Shown: positions 49,975 through 60,621, numbered from the stretch's first letter. The stretch: DNA of 64,000 nt from Flavonifractor sp. An112 (GCF_002161085.1 NZ_NFLU01000006.1:62001-126000), one strand, 5' to 3'. The notes: generated by a model from the letters alone, not told the origin. Translations and numbers: made by a program.

Positions 49975-51234
49975 TTAATCAAAGATCAGCGTAGCGAAGT
50001 AGTCCTCCGGGGTCTCCGCCCGGCGGATCAGCCTGGTGGAGCCGTCCTCTTGCAGGAGCACCTCGGCGGAGCGCAGCTTGCCGTTATAGTTGTAGCCCAT
50101 AGAGAAGCCGTGGGCGCCGGTGTCATGGATCACCAGCAGGTCTCCCCGCTCCACCTCCGGCAGCATCCGGTCGATGGCAAACTTGTCGTTGTTCTCGCAC
50201 AGGCCGCCGGTGACATCATACTTGTGGTCGCAGGGGGCGTCCTCCTTGCCCATGACGGTGATATGGTGGTAGGCGCCGTACATGGCAGGGCGCATCAGGT
50301 TGGCGGCACAGGCGTCCACGCCTACATATTCCTTGTAGGTGTGCTTGAAGTGGAGTACCTTGGTGACCAGGCAGCCGTTGGGCCCCAGCATAAAGCGACC
50401 CAGCTCGGTGTAGATGGCCACATCTCCCATGCCCGCGGGCACCAGGATCTGCTCAAACTGCTTGCGCACCCCCTCACCAATGGCGGCAATGTCGTTGGCA
50501 GGCTGATCAGGCTTGTAGGGGATGCCCACGCCGCCTGACAGGTTGATGAAGCAGATATCACAGCCGGTCTCCTGCTCCAGCTCCACCGCCAGTTGGAACA
50601 GGATGCCCGCCAGGGTGGGATAGTACTCATTAGACAGGGTGTTGGACGCCAGGAAGGCGTGGATGCCGAACCGCTTGGCTCCCATGGCCTTCAGCTTTTT
50701 AAAGCCCTCAAAGAGCTGCTCCCGGGTGAAGCCGTACTTGGAGTCACCGGGGGTGTCCATCACCTGGAAGCCCTCGGTAGATGCGCCGATGGTGAAGGTA
50801 CCGCCGGGGTTAAAGCGGCAGGAGATGGTCTCAGGGATATATCCGATGGTCTCTTTGAGAAAATCAATGTGAGTAAAATCGTCCAGATTGATGGTAGCGC
50901 CCAGCTGGGCAGCCAGTTTGAAATCCTCCGCCGGGGTATCGTTGGAGGAGAACATGATCTCCGGCCCGGTGAGACCGCAGCGCTGGGAGAGCATCAGCTC
51001 GGTGAGGGAGGAGCAGTCGGCGCCGCAGCCCTCCTCCCGCAGGATCTTCAAAATGGCAGGATTGGGGGTAGCTTTCACGGCAAAATATTCTTTAAAGCCC
51101 GGATTCCAGGCAAAGGCAGCTTTCAACCGCCGGGCATTTTCCCGGATGCCTTTTTCGTCATACAGGTGGAAGGGTGTGGGGTACTGCTGGGTGATGGAGC
51201 GCAGCTGCTCCGCTGTCACAAAGGGTCGTTTCAT
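49975..51234 (-). CDS. lysA: Diaminopimelate decarboxylase
   Basis: A 419-aa PLP enzyme that makes L-lysine from meso-diaminopimelate. The PLP lysine is in FAVKATPNPAILKIL; SLTELMLSQRCGLTG and the Gly-rich NLSGGVGIPYKPDQP are typical. The C-terminal CENNDKFAIDRMLPEV carries the substrate-binding Cys-Glu. It fits the dapL/dapF genes 3 kb away, which supply the substrate. ATG 51234 follows AAGGTG. Single gene with its own promoter. Confidence 0.96.
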   Translation of the reverse strand: MKRPFVTAEQLRSITQQYPTPFHLYDEKGIRENARRLKAAFAWNPGFKEYFAVKATPNPAILKILREEGCGADCSSLTELMLSQRCGLTGPEIMFSSNDTPAEDFKLAAQLGATINLDDFTHIDFLKETIGYIPETISCRFNPGGTFTIGASTEGFQVMDTPGDSKYGFTREQLFEGFKKLKAMGAKRFGIHAFLASNTLSNEYYPTLAGILFQLAVELEQETGCDICFINLSGGVGIPYKPDQPANDIAAIGEGVRKQFEQILVPAGMGDVAIYTELGRFMLGPNGCLVTKVLHFKHTYKEYVGVDACAANLMRPAMYGAYHHITVMGKEDAPCDHKYDVTGGLCENNDKFAIDRMLPEVERGDLLVIHDTGAHGFSMGYNYNGKLRSAEVLLQEDGSTRLIRRAETPEDYFATLIFD

Positions 51235-51259
51235 GGGGTCACCTTCTTATCTTTTGCTA

Positions 51260-51291
51260 TTTACTATAGTAAAGTTTCGGCCATCTGTCAA
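51260..51291 (-). promoter_or_regulatory. lysA promoter with palindrome over the -10
   Basis: Minus-strand TTGACA (51286-51291), 17-bp spacer, TATAGT (51263-51268). A perfect 14-bp palindrome TTTACTATAGTAAA (51260-51273) is centred on the -10 and may be an operator. Confidence 0.75.
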
Positions 51292-51374
51292 TGTACAGAT
51301 CATCCTTTGTTTCCCAATTTCACAAATCCATCTTTAGAATTATGCCCAAATGCGCAAAATATCACCGGCCCTCC

Positions 51375-51403
51375 TTGCATATATAACGCTGTTTTGATAT
51401 AAT
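51375..51403 (+). promoter_or_regulatory. Promoter for the uracil-type permease
   Basis: TTGCAT (51375-51380), 17-bp spacer, TATAAT (51398-51403). Confidence 0.85.
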
Positions 51404-51409
51404 ATCATG

Positions 51410-51532
51410 AATTTAGAATGCGGACAGGGGGCGTTTGTTTTGAAAGGGAAGGTATTGCAGCAGACAAACGCTATGGCTAGGAGGCAATTGTTTTTTCTTT
51501 GAAAAAGCAGTTGCTTTTTTTCTGCCCGCATG
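51410..51532 (+). promoter_or_regulatory. Attenuator leader before the uracil-type permease
   Basis: Leader with hairpin GCGTTTGT (51431-51438) / ACAAACGC (51464-51471) and an intrinsic terminator GCAATTG (51484-51490) / CAGTTGC (51508-51514), whose inner arms TTTTTC/GAAAAA pair, followed by seven Ts. The outer bases GCGGACAG and CTGCCCGC (one mismatch) may close the whole leader. I see no PyrR binding-loop consensus or purine aptamer core. The sensor is unknown. Confidence 0.65.
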
Positions 51533-51550
51533 GAAAGAGAGGAATGTTGA

Positions 51551-52951
51551 ATGAACGACAACCGCACCCCCGGCAGTGAGCCCATCCGGGATGCACGCAC
51601 CCTGGGTCTGCCCAAGATGCTCATCCTGGGCCTGCAGCATATGTTCGCCATGTTTGGCGCCACTGTGCTGGTCCCCATCCTGGTTCAGGGCTACGGCCTG
51701 CCCCTGTCCATCCAGACCACCCTGTTCTTCGCCGGTATCGGCACCCTGTTCTTCCACATCTGCACCCGTTTGAAGGTACCTGCTTTCCTGGGTTCTTCCT
51801 TTGCCTATCTGGGCGGCTTCTCTGCCGTGGCTGCTCTGGACGCCGGTAAATACGCCGGCATGGATCCGGCCGTCAAGCTCCAATATGCCTGCGGCGGCAT
51901 CGTGGTGGCCGGTCTGCTCTATGTGGTACTGGCCGCCATCATCAAGCTGGTGGGCGTGAAGAAGGTCATGCGCTTCCTGCCCCCCGTGGTCACCGGCCCC
52001 ATCATCATTCTGATCGGCCTGAACCTGGCCCCCTCCGCCGTCTCCAACGCCTCCTCCTGCTGGTGGCTGGCCATCGTGGCCATGGCCATCATCATCGTGG
52101 CCAACATCTGGGGCAAGGGCATGATCAAGATCATCCCCATCCTGCTAGGTGTGGTGGGCTCCTACGTCATCGCCGTCATTGCCAACGCCATGGGCGCCAC
52201 TGCTCTGGACACCGCCGGCAATGTGGTGCCTCTGATCGATTTCTCCGGCGTGGCTGCCTCCGCCCCTGTGGGCCTGCAGCCCTTCTTCACGGATTTCACC
52301 GGCTCCATTGCCAAGTTTGACCTGACCTCCATCCTGGTTATGGCTCCCATCGCCATCGCCGCCATGATGGAACACATCGGCGATATGTCCGCCATCTCCG
52401 CCACTGTGGGCGAGAACTTCCTGGAGAACCCCGGCCTCCACCGCACCCTCATCGGCGACGGCATCGCCACCTCTCTGGCCGGTCTGTTCGGCGGCCCCGC
52501 CAACACCACTTACGGCGAGAACACCGGCGTGCTGGTGCTCTCCCGTGTGTATGACCCCAAGGTGGTCCGTCTGGCCGCTATTTACGCGGTGATTCTGTCC
52601 TTCTCCCCCGCCTTTGCCGCCATCGTCAACTCCATTCCCACCGCTATCATCGGCGGCGTGTCCTTCATCCTCTACGGCATGATCTCCGCCATCGGCGTGC
52701 GCAACGTGGTGGAAAACCGGGTGGACTTTACCAACTCCCGGAACCTGATTATCGCCGCCGTCATTCTGGTGTGCGGTCTGGGCTTCTCCAACGGCATCAC
52801 CTTCTCCATCGGTGAGGCCCATGTTACCCTCACCAACCTGGCCATCGCCGCCATTGCCGGTATCGCTCTCAACGCCATCCTGCCCGGCAAGGACTATGAG
52901 TTCGGCTCCGACGTCACCGAGGGCCGTTCCGGCGACTTCGGCCGGTACTGA
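51551..52951 (+). CDS. Uracil/xanthine permease (NCS2 family)
   Basis: 466 aa with ~14 membrane helices. NCS2/UraA landmarks: LGLQHMFAMFGATVLVP, VPAFLGSSFAYLGG, the PIAIAAMMEHIGDMSAISAT helix (conserved Glu/His of the nucleobase site) and FGGPANTTYGENTG. It is closer to uracil permeases (UraA/PyrP) than to xanthine carriers, and probably runs on the proton gradient. ATG 51551 follows AGAGGAATG. A terminator-bearing leader precedes it. Confidence 0.94.
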   Translation: MNDNRTPGSEPIRDARTLGLPKMLILGLQHMFAMFGATVLVPILVQGYGLPLSIQTTLFFAGIGTLFFHICTRLKVPAFLGSSFAYLGGFSAVAALDAGKYAGMDPAVKLQYACGGIVVAGLLYVVLAAIIKLVGVKKVMRFLPPVVTGPIIILIGLNLAPSAVSNASSCWWLAIVAMAIIIVANIWGKGMIKIIPILLGVVGSYVIAVIANAMGATALDTAGNVVPLIDFSGVAASAPVGLQPFFTDFTGSIAKFDLTSILVMAPIAIAAMMEHIGDMSAISATVGENFLENPGLHRTLIGDGIATSLAGLFGGPANTTYGENTGVLVLSRVYDPKVVRLAAIYAVILSFSPAFAAIVNSIPTAIIGGVSFILYGMISAIGVRNVVENRVDFTNSRNLIIAAVILVCGLGFSNGITFSIGEAHVTLTNLAIAAIAGIALNAILPGKDYEFGSDVTEGRSGDFGRY

Positions 52952-52963
52952 GCCCATCCAAAG

Positions 52964-52994
52964 CAACCGCAGCCGCCTGCTGCGGTTGTTTTTT
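52964..52994 (+). terminator. Intrinsic terminator
   Basis: Stem CAACCGCAG / CTGCGGTTG, 7-nt loop, then six Ts. Confidence 0.9.
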
Positions 52995-53032
52995 GCTCAT
53001 TCTGACCTTATTATATTTTTTATATCTGGCGT

Positions 53033-53061
53033 TTGAATAAAGGTCAGTCCAGCGCTATAAT
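53033..53061 (+). promoter_or_regulatory. Promoter for the ECF S-component
   Basis: TTGAAT (53033-53038), 17-bp spacer, TATAAT (53056-53061), 35 bp before ATG. Confidence 0.85.
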
Positions 53062-53096
53062 CAAGGCAAAGAGAAAGAACAAAGGAAGTGTTCTCC

Positions 53097-53666
53097 ATGC
53101 GATCCCGTTCCAATTCTACGCTGAAAATCGCCGTTTTGGCCATGATGGCCGCTCTGGTGTTTGCCAGCAACTACCTTCGCATCACCATGCCCATCGCCAT
53201 CGGAGGCAATACCTCCTTTACCCTGGCCAACATCATGTGCTGTCTGTCGGGCCTGCTGCTGGGCCCCATCGGCGGTCTGGCCTCCGGTCTGGGCTCCGCC
53301 CTGTATGACCTGACCAATCCCCTGTTTGTGTCTGAGTGCTGGCTTACCTTCCTGACCAAGGGCGCCATGGGCCTGGGCGCCGGTCTGGTGATGTGGAAGG
53401 CCTCTCACCGGGAGGAGCCCACCTATCCCCGCTGCCTGTCCGGCGCGGCTCTGGGCTGCGTGATCTACTACATCCTCTATTTTGCCAAGAGCTACTTCTA
53501 CAACGGCCTGCTGGTGGACGGCCTGACCCCCACTGTGGCGCTGGCCACCTTGCCGCTGAAGGTACCCGCCTCCATCTTCAATGCGGTACTGGCCCTGGTG
53601 GCCGCTCCCCTGCTGTGCGTACTCATCCGCAGCGCTCTGAAGCGCTCCCACCTGAAGCTGGCCTGA
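53097..53666 (+). CDS. ECF transporter substrate-binding (S) component
   Basis: 189 aa, six membrane helices. The N-terminal helix carries the Ala motif (IAVLAMMAALVFASNYLRI) that contacts EcfT, and the sequence has the GGNTSFTLANIMCCLSGLLLGP layout of ECF vitamin transporters. It provides the specificity unit for a vitamin, working with a shared EcfAA'T module encoded elsewhere. The family resembles folate/pantothenate/thiamine-type S subunits, but I cannot name the ligand; no riboswitch precedes it. ATG 53097 follows AAAGGAA. Confidence 0.88.
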   Translation: MRSRSNSTLKIAVLAMMAALVFASNYLRITMPIAIGGNTSFTLANIMCCLSGLLLGPIGGLASGLGSALYDLTNPLFVSECWLTFLTKGAMGLGAGLVMWKASHREEPTYPRCLSGAALGCVIYYILYFAKSYFYNGLLVDGLTPTVALATLPLKVPASIFNAVLALVAAPLLCVLIRSALKRSHLKLA

Positions 53667-53678
53667 TTCCTGCATAAA

Positions 53679-53708
53679 AAATGCCCGCTGCCTTTGCAGC
53701 GGGCATTT
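53679..53708. terminator. Bidirectional terminator
   Basis: Stem AAATGCCCGCTGC / GCAGCGGGCATTT with a 4-nt loop between convergent genes; U-rich on both strands. Confidence 0.9.
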
Positions 53709-53717
53709 CTTATGCTT

Positions 53718-54935
53718 TTACAGGACGGCCTTGATGCGCTCCACAGCCTGACGGGTGGCCTCGGCCTCACCAAAGGCGGTAAGACGGATATAGCCCTCGC
53801 CGCTGGGACCGAAGCCGGCGCCGGGGGTGGTGACCACGTTGGCCTCCCGCAGCAGCTTGTCGAAGAAGTCCCAGGAGCCCATGCCGTCGGGGGTGCGGGC
53901 CCAGATATAGGGGGAATTCTCTCCGCCGGACACAGTAAGACCGGCAGCAGCCAGGCCTTCCCGGATGACCTTGGCGTTATTCAGGTAGTAGTCGATGGTC
54001 TCCTTCACCTGCGCACGGCCCTCAGGGCTGTACACGGCCTCAGCGCCCCGCTGGACCACATAGGGCACCCCGTTGAACTTGGTGCACTGGCGGCGGTTCC
54101 ACAGGCCGTTGAGGGCGGTACCATTGCGCTCCAGGTCCTTGGGGATCACGGTATAGGCACAGCGGGTGCCGGTGAACCCGGCAGTCTTGGAGAAGGAGCG
54201 GAACTCGATGGCGCAGGTACGGGCCCCCTCGATCTCAAAGATGGAGTGGGGAATGGCGGGATCGGTGATGAAGGCCTCGTAGGCGCTGTCAAAGAGAATG
54301 ACGGCGCCGGTGGCATTGGCGTGATCTACCCAGGCCTTCAGCTGCTCCCGGGTGGCTACAGCGCCAGTGGGATTGTTGGGGAAGCACAGGTAGATCAGAT
54401 CCACCTTCTGCTCCGGAATGGCGGGAGAGAAGCCGTTCTCCGCCACGCAGGGCATATAGACCAGGTTGCTCCACCGGCCGGTAGCGGCGTCGTAGTCCCC
54501 GGCCCGGCCAGCCATGGCATTGGTGTCCACATACACGGGGTACACCGGGTCGCACACCGCCACCACGTTGTCAATGCCGAAGATATCGCCGATGTTGCCG
54601 CAGTCGCTCTTGGCGCCGTCGGACACAAAGATCTCATCGGGCTGGATATCCACGCCCCGGGCCTTGTAGTCGTGCTGGGCAATGGCCTGCCGCAGGAAAT
54701 CGTAGCCCTGCTCCGGGCCGTAGCCGTGGAAGCCCTGGGCGGTGGCCATCTCGTCCACCGCCTTGTGCATGGCGGCGGTAACGGCGGCAGGCAGAGGCCG
54801 GGTCACGTCGCCGATGCCCAGCCGGATCAGGGTCCGGTCCGGATTGGCCTCACTGTAGGCCGCCACCCGGCGGGCGATCTCAGAAAACAGATAGCTGCCG
54901 GGCAGCTTGTTGAAATTTGCATTGATGTTTGCCAT
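53718..54935 (-). CDS. dapL: LL-diaminopimelate aminotransferase
   Basis: A 405-aa class I/II PLP aminotransferase that converts tetrahydrodipicolinate directly to LL-diaminopimelate, bypassing the succinylase or acetylase steps. Signature parts: [43 protein letters not shown], the PLP lysine in [13 protein letters not shown] and [10 protein letters not shown]. It is 18 bp downstream of dapF, which makes the meso isomer, so both steps are one operon. ATG 54935 follows AAAGGAGAG. Confidence 0.97.
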   Translation of the reverse strand: MANINANFNKLPGSYLFSEIARRVAAYSEANPDRTLIRLGIGDVTRPLPAAVTAAMHKAVDEMATAQGFHGYGPEQGYDFLRQAIAQHDYKARGVDIQPDEIFVSDGAKSDCGNIGDIFGIDNVVAVCDPVYPVYVDTNAMAGRAGDYDAATGRWSNLVYMPCVAENGFSPAIPEQKVDLIYLCFPNNPTGAVATREQLKAWVDHANATGAVILFDSAYEAFITDPAIPHSIFEIEGARTCAIEFRSFSKTAGFTGTRCAYTVIPKDLERNGTALNGLWNRRQCTKFNGVPYVVQRGAEAVYSPEGRAQVKETIDYYLNNAKVIREGLAAAGLTVSGGENSPYIWARTPDGMGSWDFFDKLLREANVVTTPGAGFGPSGEGYIRLTAFGEAEATRQAVERIKAVL

Positions 54936-54953
54936 TGTGCTCTCTCCTTTGCG

Positions 54954-55748
54954 TTAAACAGGGTATTCCCCTTCAAAGACCGTATTGGCCGGTCCTGTCA
55001 TAATCATTTCCATCTCATTGTCCGGCCACTCCAGTTCCAGCACGCCGCCGGGCAGTTCCACAGCGGCTCGTCTGCCGCACTTGCCCTGGACCACCGCCGC
55101 CGCCAGAGCGGCACAGGCCCCGGTGCCGCAGGCCAGCGTTTCGCCGCTGCCCCGCTCCCACACCCGCATGACCAGCCGGTCCGGAGCAGCACAGCGGACA
55201 AACTCCGTGTTGACGCCCTGAGGAAAGGCGTCATGGTGCTCAAAACAGGGACCCAACTGTTCCAGGTCCAGCTCCTCCGGGCGGTCCTCAAAGAGGACGG
55301 CGTGTGGGTTGCCGATGGATACCGGGGTAATCTGCCACATACGCCCTCCCGCTGTCAGCTCCATGGCTGTCCTTACCTGTGGGCGGCCCATATTCACCCG
55401 GACCGCCTTCACCAGGCCGTCCTCGGTCAGCAACTCCAAAGTACGCAGGCCGCCGCCAGTCTCGATGGTCAGTTTCTTTTTGTGGGTCAGCCCCTTGTCA
55501 TAGACGTACTTGCCCAAACACCGGATGCCGTTGCCGCACATCTCCCCCTCCGAGCCGTCGGCGTTGAACATCCGCATTCGGAAGTCCGCCCGTTCCGAGG
55601 GACAGATACAGATGATACCATCGCTGCCCACGCCGAAGTGGCGGTTGCTCATCCGCCGGGCCAGAGCAGGCAGGTCCTCCGGCAAGCCGTCCAGACCGTT
55701 GAGGTAGATATAGTCGTTGCCCAGGCCCTCCATCTTGGTAAATCGCAT
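54954..55748 (-). CDS. dapF: Diaminopimelate epimerase
   Basis: 264 aa. MRFTKMEGLGNDYIYLNG, first catalytic Cys in GEMCGNGIRCLGKY and second in GETLACGTGACAALAAAV. It interconverts LL- and meso-diaminopimelate for lysine and peptidoglycan synthesis. It begins the dapF-dapL unit; ATG 55748 follows AGGAGGGACC. A GC-rich hairpin precedes it. Confidence 0.98.
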   Translation of the reverse strand: MRFTKMEGLGNDYIYLNGLDGLPEDLPALARRMSNRHFGVGSDGIICICPSERADFRMRMFNADGSEGEMCGNGIRCLGKYVYDKGLTHKKKLTIETGGGLRTLELLTEDGLVKAVRVNMGRPQVRTAMELTAGGRMWQITPVSIGNPHAVLFEDRPEELDLEQLGPCFEHHDAFPQGVNTEFVRCAAPDRLVMRVWERGSGETLACGTGACAALAAAVVQGKCGRRAAVELPGGVLELEWPDNEMEMIMTGPANTVFEGEYPV

Positions 55749-55776
55749 ATGGTCCCTCCTGTTGTCGGAATATGCG

Positions 55777-55808
55777 GCGGCGGCGGTCCTGTCCCGGACC
55801 GCCGCCGC
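55777..55808 (-). repeat. GC-rich hairpin between the glnA-ANTAR unit and dapF
   Basis: A 13-bp stem GCGGCGGCGGTCC / GGACCGCCGCCGC with a 6-nt loop but no U tract. It may weakly terminate or block 3'-exonucleases between the two units. Confidence 0.6.
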
Positions 55809-55841
55809 GAGACTGCTTCGTCTCCTGCTATTTTATGCTCC

Positions 55842-56360
55842 TTACCAACGGTCCAGAATCATCCGGGCCGCCTGAGCCAGCTTGACACCGGCTGCCATGC
55901 TCTTCTTCTGGAGCGTGCGGTGGGCCTCCTCTTCGCTGAGGCCCTCGGTCATCAGCTTGGCCTTGGCCTGGACAATGCAGTCCCGTTCCTCCTGACTGCG
56001 TCCAAGGGGCTGGGCATGGACCTGCGCCAGCAGCTCCTCCACGGCGCCCAGCAGTTCACTGCGGGATGCCGGAGCACTCAGCCGCAAAATCTCCGGATTC
56101 TGCACCAGGTCCAGTTGACTCTGGGATGCCACCATCAACATATGGCAGAAGGAGGGCAGATCCTCATACAGAAGCTCCGCCGGGCCATCGGCAAATTTGT
56201 AGCCGCATACCACGGCGGGCACCTGCTGCTCGTGGACGGTGCGGCGCACCTGGTCGGCGGAGGTACACAGCAGACAGGCTGCGGTGCCCGATCGCTCCAA
56301 GATCTCCCGGATGCGCTTGCCGTTTTGCAGGCCGGCAAAAGCTACAATCACCTTTTCCAT
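55842..56360 (-). CDS. ANTAR-domain RNA-binding antitermination regulator
   Basis: 172 aa. The N-terminal ~115 residues resemble a response-regulator receiver (VIVAFAGLQNGKRIREIL onward) but lack the usual acidic pair and a clear phospho-Asp. The C-terminus is an ANTAR domain (ERDCIVQAKAKLMTEGLSEEEAHRTLQKKSM...). ANTAR proteins bind paired hairpins in nascent RNA and prevent termination. It lies 32 bp after glnA, and the glnA leader has a terminator-like hairpin, so it probably adjusts glnA to the nitrogen state. Confidence 0.88.
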   Translation of the reverse strand: MEKVIVAFAGLQNGKRIREILERSGTAACLLCTSADQVRRTVHEQQVPAVVCGYKFADGPAELLYEDLPSFCHMLMVASQSQLDLVQNPEILRLSAPASRSELLGAVEELLAQVHAQPLGRSQEERDCIVQAKAKLMTEGLSEEEAHRTLQKKSMAAGVKLAQAARMILDRW

Positions 56361-56392
56361 ATTCGGTCAATTCCGCTGGGGTGGGTGGTTCA

Positions 56393-57724
56393 TCAATAGT
56401 TGATGATATACTTTTCCCGCTCCCAGGAGGACACACGGGTGCGGTATTCCTCCCACTCCTTCTTCTTGCCGTCCAGGTAGTTCTGGGCTACATGGCTGCC
56501 CAGGGTATCCAGGATCAGCTGATCGGCCTCCAGCTCGCGGATGGCCTCCTCCAGAGAACCGGGCAGGGAGTCGATGCCGTGGGCCTTCCGGGTGGCGTTG
56601 TCCATGGCATAGATGTTCTCGGTGATCTCGGCGGGAGGCGTGAGACCCTTCTCGATGCCGTCCAGGCCGGCGGCCAGGCACACGGCAAAGGATAGATAGG
56701 GGTTACAGGCCGGATCGGGGGAGCGCAGCTCCACACGGGTAGACTGGCCCCGGGAGGCAGGGATGCGGATAAGGGCAGAGCGGTTGGAGGCGGACCAGGC
56801 CAGGTAGCAGGGGGCCTCGTAGCCGGGCACCAGCCGCTTATAGGAATTGACCAGGGGATTGGTGATGGCGGCCATACCCTTCACATGGGCCAGCAGGCCG
56901 GCGATGAAGGAGTAGGCCTCCTTGGACAGACCCCGCTCGCCGTTGGGATCATAGAATACATTCTTGCCGTTGCGGAAGAGGGACATATTGGTGTGCATAC
57001 CGGAGCCAGCCACGCCGTAGATGGGCTTGGGCATAAAGGTGGCGTGGAGGCCGTTCTTCTGGGCCAGGGTCTTAACCGCCAGCTTGAAGGTCATGATGTT
57101 ATCGGCGGCGTGGAGGGCCTCTTCGTACTTGAAGTCGATCTCATGCTGGCCCTCTGCACACTCGTGGTGGGAGGCTTCGATCTCAAACTTCATGGCCTCC
57201 AGGGCCAGGCAGATTTCCCGGCGGGTGGACTCGCCGTGGTCCAGAGGACCCAGGTCAAAGTAGCCGGCCTCGTCGTTGGTCTTAGTGGTGGGCTTACCTT
57301 CGTCGTCGGTCTGGAACAGGAAGAACTCGGCCTCGGGTCCCACGTTGAAAGCATCAAATCCCATATCCTTGGCCTTCTGCAGAGCACGCTTGAGCACATA
57401 GCGGGGATCGCCGGCGAAGGGGCTGCCGTCGGTATTATGCACGTCACAGATCAGCCGGGCCACCTTACCGTGATGGGGCTGCCAGGGAAATACCCGGTAG
57501 GATTTCAAATCCGGATAGAGGTACTGGTCGGACTCGTCGATACGGACAAAGCCCTCGATGGAGGAACCGTCGAACATACACTGATTGTTCACCGCCTTCT
57601 CGATCTGGGAGGCGGTAATGGCCACATTCTTCAGCTGGCCGAAAATGTCGGTGAATTGCAGACGGATGAATTTCACGTCGTCTTCCCGTACCATGCGGAT
57701 GATATCTTCTTTGGTATGCGGCAT
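56393..57724 (-). CDS. glnA: Glutamine synthetase, type I
   Basis: 443 aa. The beta-grasp N-terminus includes [15 protein letters not shown]; the metal and ATP sites are [42 protein letters not shown] and [11 protein letters not shown]; the C-terminus has [16 protein letters not shown]. It is the short GSI-alpha form, without an adenylylation Tyr loop, so feedback control is likely instead. It assimilates ammonia. Followed by the ANTAR gene. ATG 57724 is preceded by AAAGGGG. Confidence 0.97.
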   Translation of the reverse strand: MPHTKEDIIRMVREDDVKFIRLQFTDIFGQLKNVAITASQIEKAVNNQCMFDGSSIEGFVRIDESDQYLYPDLKSYRVFPWQPHHGKVARLICDVHNTDGSPFAGDPRYVLKRALQKAKDMGFDAFNVGPEAEFFLFQTDDEGKPTTKTNDEAGYFDLGPLDHGESTRREICLALEAMKFEIEASHHECAEGQHEIDFKYEEALHAADNIMTFKLAVKTLAQKNGLHATFMPKPIYGVAGSGMHTNMSLFRNGKNVFYDPNGERGLSKEAYSFIAGLLAHVKGMAAITNPLVNSYKRLVPGYEAPCYLAWSASNRSALIRIPASRGQSTRVELRSPDPACNPYLSFAVCLAAGLDGIEKGLTPPAEITENIYAMDNATRKAHGIDSLPGSLEEAIRELEADQLILDTLGSHVAQNYLDGKKKEWEEYRTRVSSWEREKYIINY

Positions 57725-57772
57725 GACAGGGGCCCCTTTCTCTCATCAAAATCATAGACTCAGATAGCAAAG

Positions 57773-57850
57773 AAGGCGCTCCGCCCCCCGGGCCGGAACG
57801 CCTTTGTTCACAACTGAAATTAGTATAAGTGCTTGCTCCGCTCCTGTCAA
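57773..57850 (-). promoter_or_regulatory. glnA promoter and leader hairpin
   Basis: Minus-strand TTGACA (57845-57850), 17-bp spacer, TATACT (57822-57827). About 15 nt into the transcript is a hairpin AAGGCG / CGCCTT with inner GGCCC/GGGCG-type pairing (57773-57805), followed by CTTTGCTAT. It resembles a weak terminator and could be the site where the downstream ANTAR protein acts; that link is inference. Confidence 0.7.
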
Positions 57851-57974
57851 GGGAGTAGCCTACCAGAAAAAGATTTTTGTGGCAACAAGCAGGGGGGCCT
57901 GCTTTCGCCCCCCTCTTCCTTGTGCGGACAGCACAAATCCGACACAAAAGGGCGCTCTTTCCAGGTGTCAGACT

Positions 57975-58002
57975 TTTATCCCGACAGAAACTGTGCTAAA
58001 AT
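57975..58002 (+). promoter_or_regulatory. Possible promoter for fumC-mae
   Basis: TTTATC (57975-57980), 16-bp spacer, TAAAAT (57997-58002). Weak -35, but well placed 50 bp before the start codon. Confidence 0.4.
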
Positions 58003-58053
58003 GCAGACATTAGAATGGCGCCGTCCGCAGACGGAGAAAGGGATGGTCAATAC

Positions 58054-59418
<1,365 letters not shown>

Positions 59419-59434
59419 GAAAGAAGGCTTTTTC

Positions 59435-60604
59435 ATGGATATCAATCAGCAGGCTCTGGACCTCCACTATCAGCTCCAGGGCAAGATCGAAGTGATCTCC
59501 CGCAAACCCATCCAGACCCGTGAGGACCTGTCCCTGATGTACACCCCCGGCGTGGCCGAGCCCTGCCGGGTCATTGCCAAGGACTACGAGCAGTCCTTCC
59601 GCCTCACCCGCCGGAGCAATCTGGTGGCCGTCATCACCGACGGCTCTGCCGTGCTGGGGCTGGGAGACATCGGCCCCGCTGCCGGTATGCCGGTGATGGA
59701 GGGCAAGTGCGCCCTGTTCAAGGAATTCGGCGGGGTGGACGCCTTTCCCATCTGCGTGGACACCAAAGATGTGGATAAGCTGGTAGAGACCATCGCCCTC
59801 ATCTCCAAGAGCTTCGGCGGCATCAACCTGGAGGATATTGCCGCCCCCCGCTGCTTTGAGGTGGAGCGCCGCCTGAAAGAGGTTTGCGACATCCCCGTGT
59901 TCCACGACGACCAGCACGGCACCGCTATCGTGGTGGCCGCCGCCATGCTCAACGCCGCCAAGGTCACCTGCAAGGCCCTGGGCCAGATGAAGATCGTCAT
60001 CAACGGCGCCGGAGCCGCTGGCATTGCCATCGGCAAGCTGCTCATCTCCATGGGCTTCGGCAACATTGTCATGTGCGACTTGGGCGGCATCATCTGCGAG
60101 GGAGACGAAGGTCTCAACGCCGGTCAGGAGGAGATCTCCCACATCTCCAATCTGAACCGCGAGCATGGCACCCTGGCCGATGCCCTCAAGGGAGCCGACG
60201 CTTTCGTAGGCGTGTCCCGGCCCAACCTGGTCACCGCCGAGATGGTCTCCACCATGAACCAGGGCATCGTCTTTGCCATGGCCAACCCCACCCCCGAGAT
60301 CATGCCCGATGAGGCCAAGAAGGGCGGCGCCGCTGTCATCGGCACCGGCCGCTCCGACTTCCCCAACCAGATCAACAACGTGCTGGTGTTCCCCGGCATC
60401 TTCAAGGGCGCCCTGGCCGTCCGGGCCAAGGAGATCACTGAGGGCATGAAGATCCGGGCCGCCAAGGCTCTGGCCGCCCTGGTGAAAGACGACCAGCTCA
60501 GCGCCGCGTACATTCTGCCCTCCGCCCTGGACAAGACCGTGGCAGACGCGGTAGCCGACGCCGTGGCCCAGGAGGCCAGAGAGCAGGGCATCGCCCGCAT
60601 CTGA
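59435..60604 (+). CDS. NAD(P)-dependent malic enzyme
   Basis: A 389-aa enzyme that oxidatively decarboxylates malate to pyruvate. Conserved parts: SLMYTPGVAEPCR with the catalytic Tyr, GSAVLGLGDIGPAAGMPVMEGK, metal site DDQHGTAIV and the Rossmann loop INGAGAAGIAIG. This is the short bacterial/archaeal form. ATG 59435 follows AAGAAGG. It is second in the operon with fumC and probably lets the cell turn fumarate into pyruvate with NAD(P)H. Confidence 0.94.
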   Translation: MDINQQALDLHYQLQGKIEVISRKPIQTREDLSLMYTPGVAEPCRVIAKDYEQSFRLTRRSNLVAVITDGSAVLGLGDIGPAAGMPVMEGKCALFKEFGGVDAFPICVDTKDVDKLVETIALISKSFGGINLEDIAAPRCFEVERRLKEVCDIPVFHDDQHGTAIVVAAAMLNAAKVTCKALGQMKIVINGAGAAGIAIGKLLISMGFGNIVMCDLGGIICEGDEGLNAGQEEISHISNLNREHGTLADALKGADAFVGVSRPNLVTAEMVSTMNQGIVFAMANPTPEIMPDEAKKGGAAVIGTGRSDFPNQINNVLVFPGIFKGALAVRAKEITEGMKIRAAKALAALVKDDQLSAAYILPSALDKTVADAVADAVAQEAREQGIARI

Positions 60605-60621
60605 GCACTTTCCAAACAGAA

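Noticed and set aside
51410-51532. PyrR attenuator or purine riboswitch
   Set aside because: Neither the PyrR binding-loop consensus nor the purine aptamer core is visible; left as an unknown attenuator.
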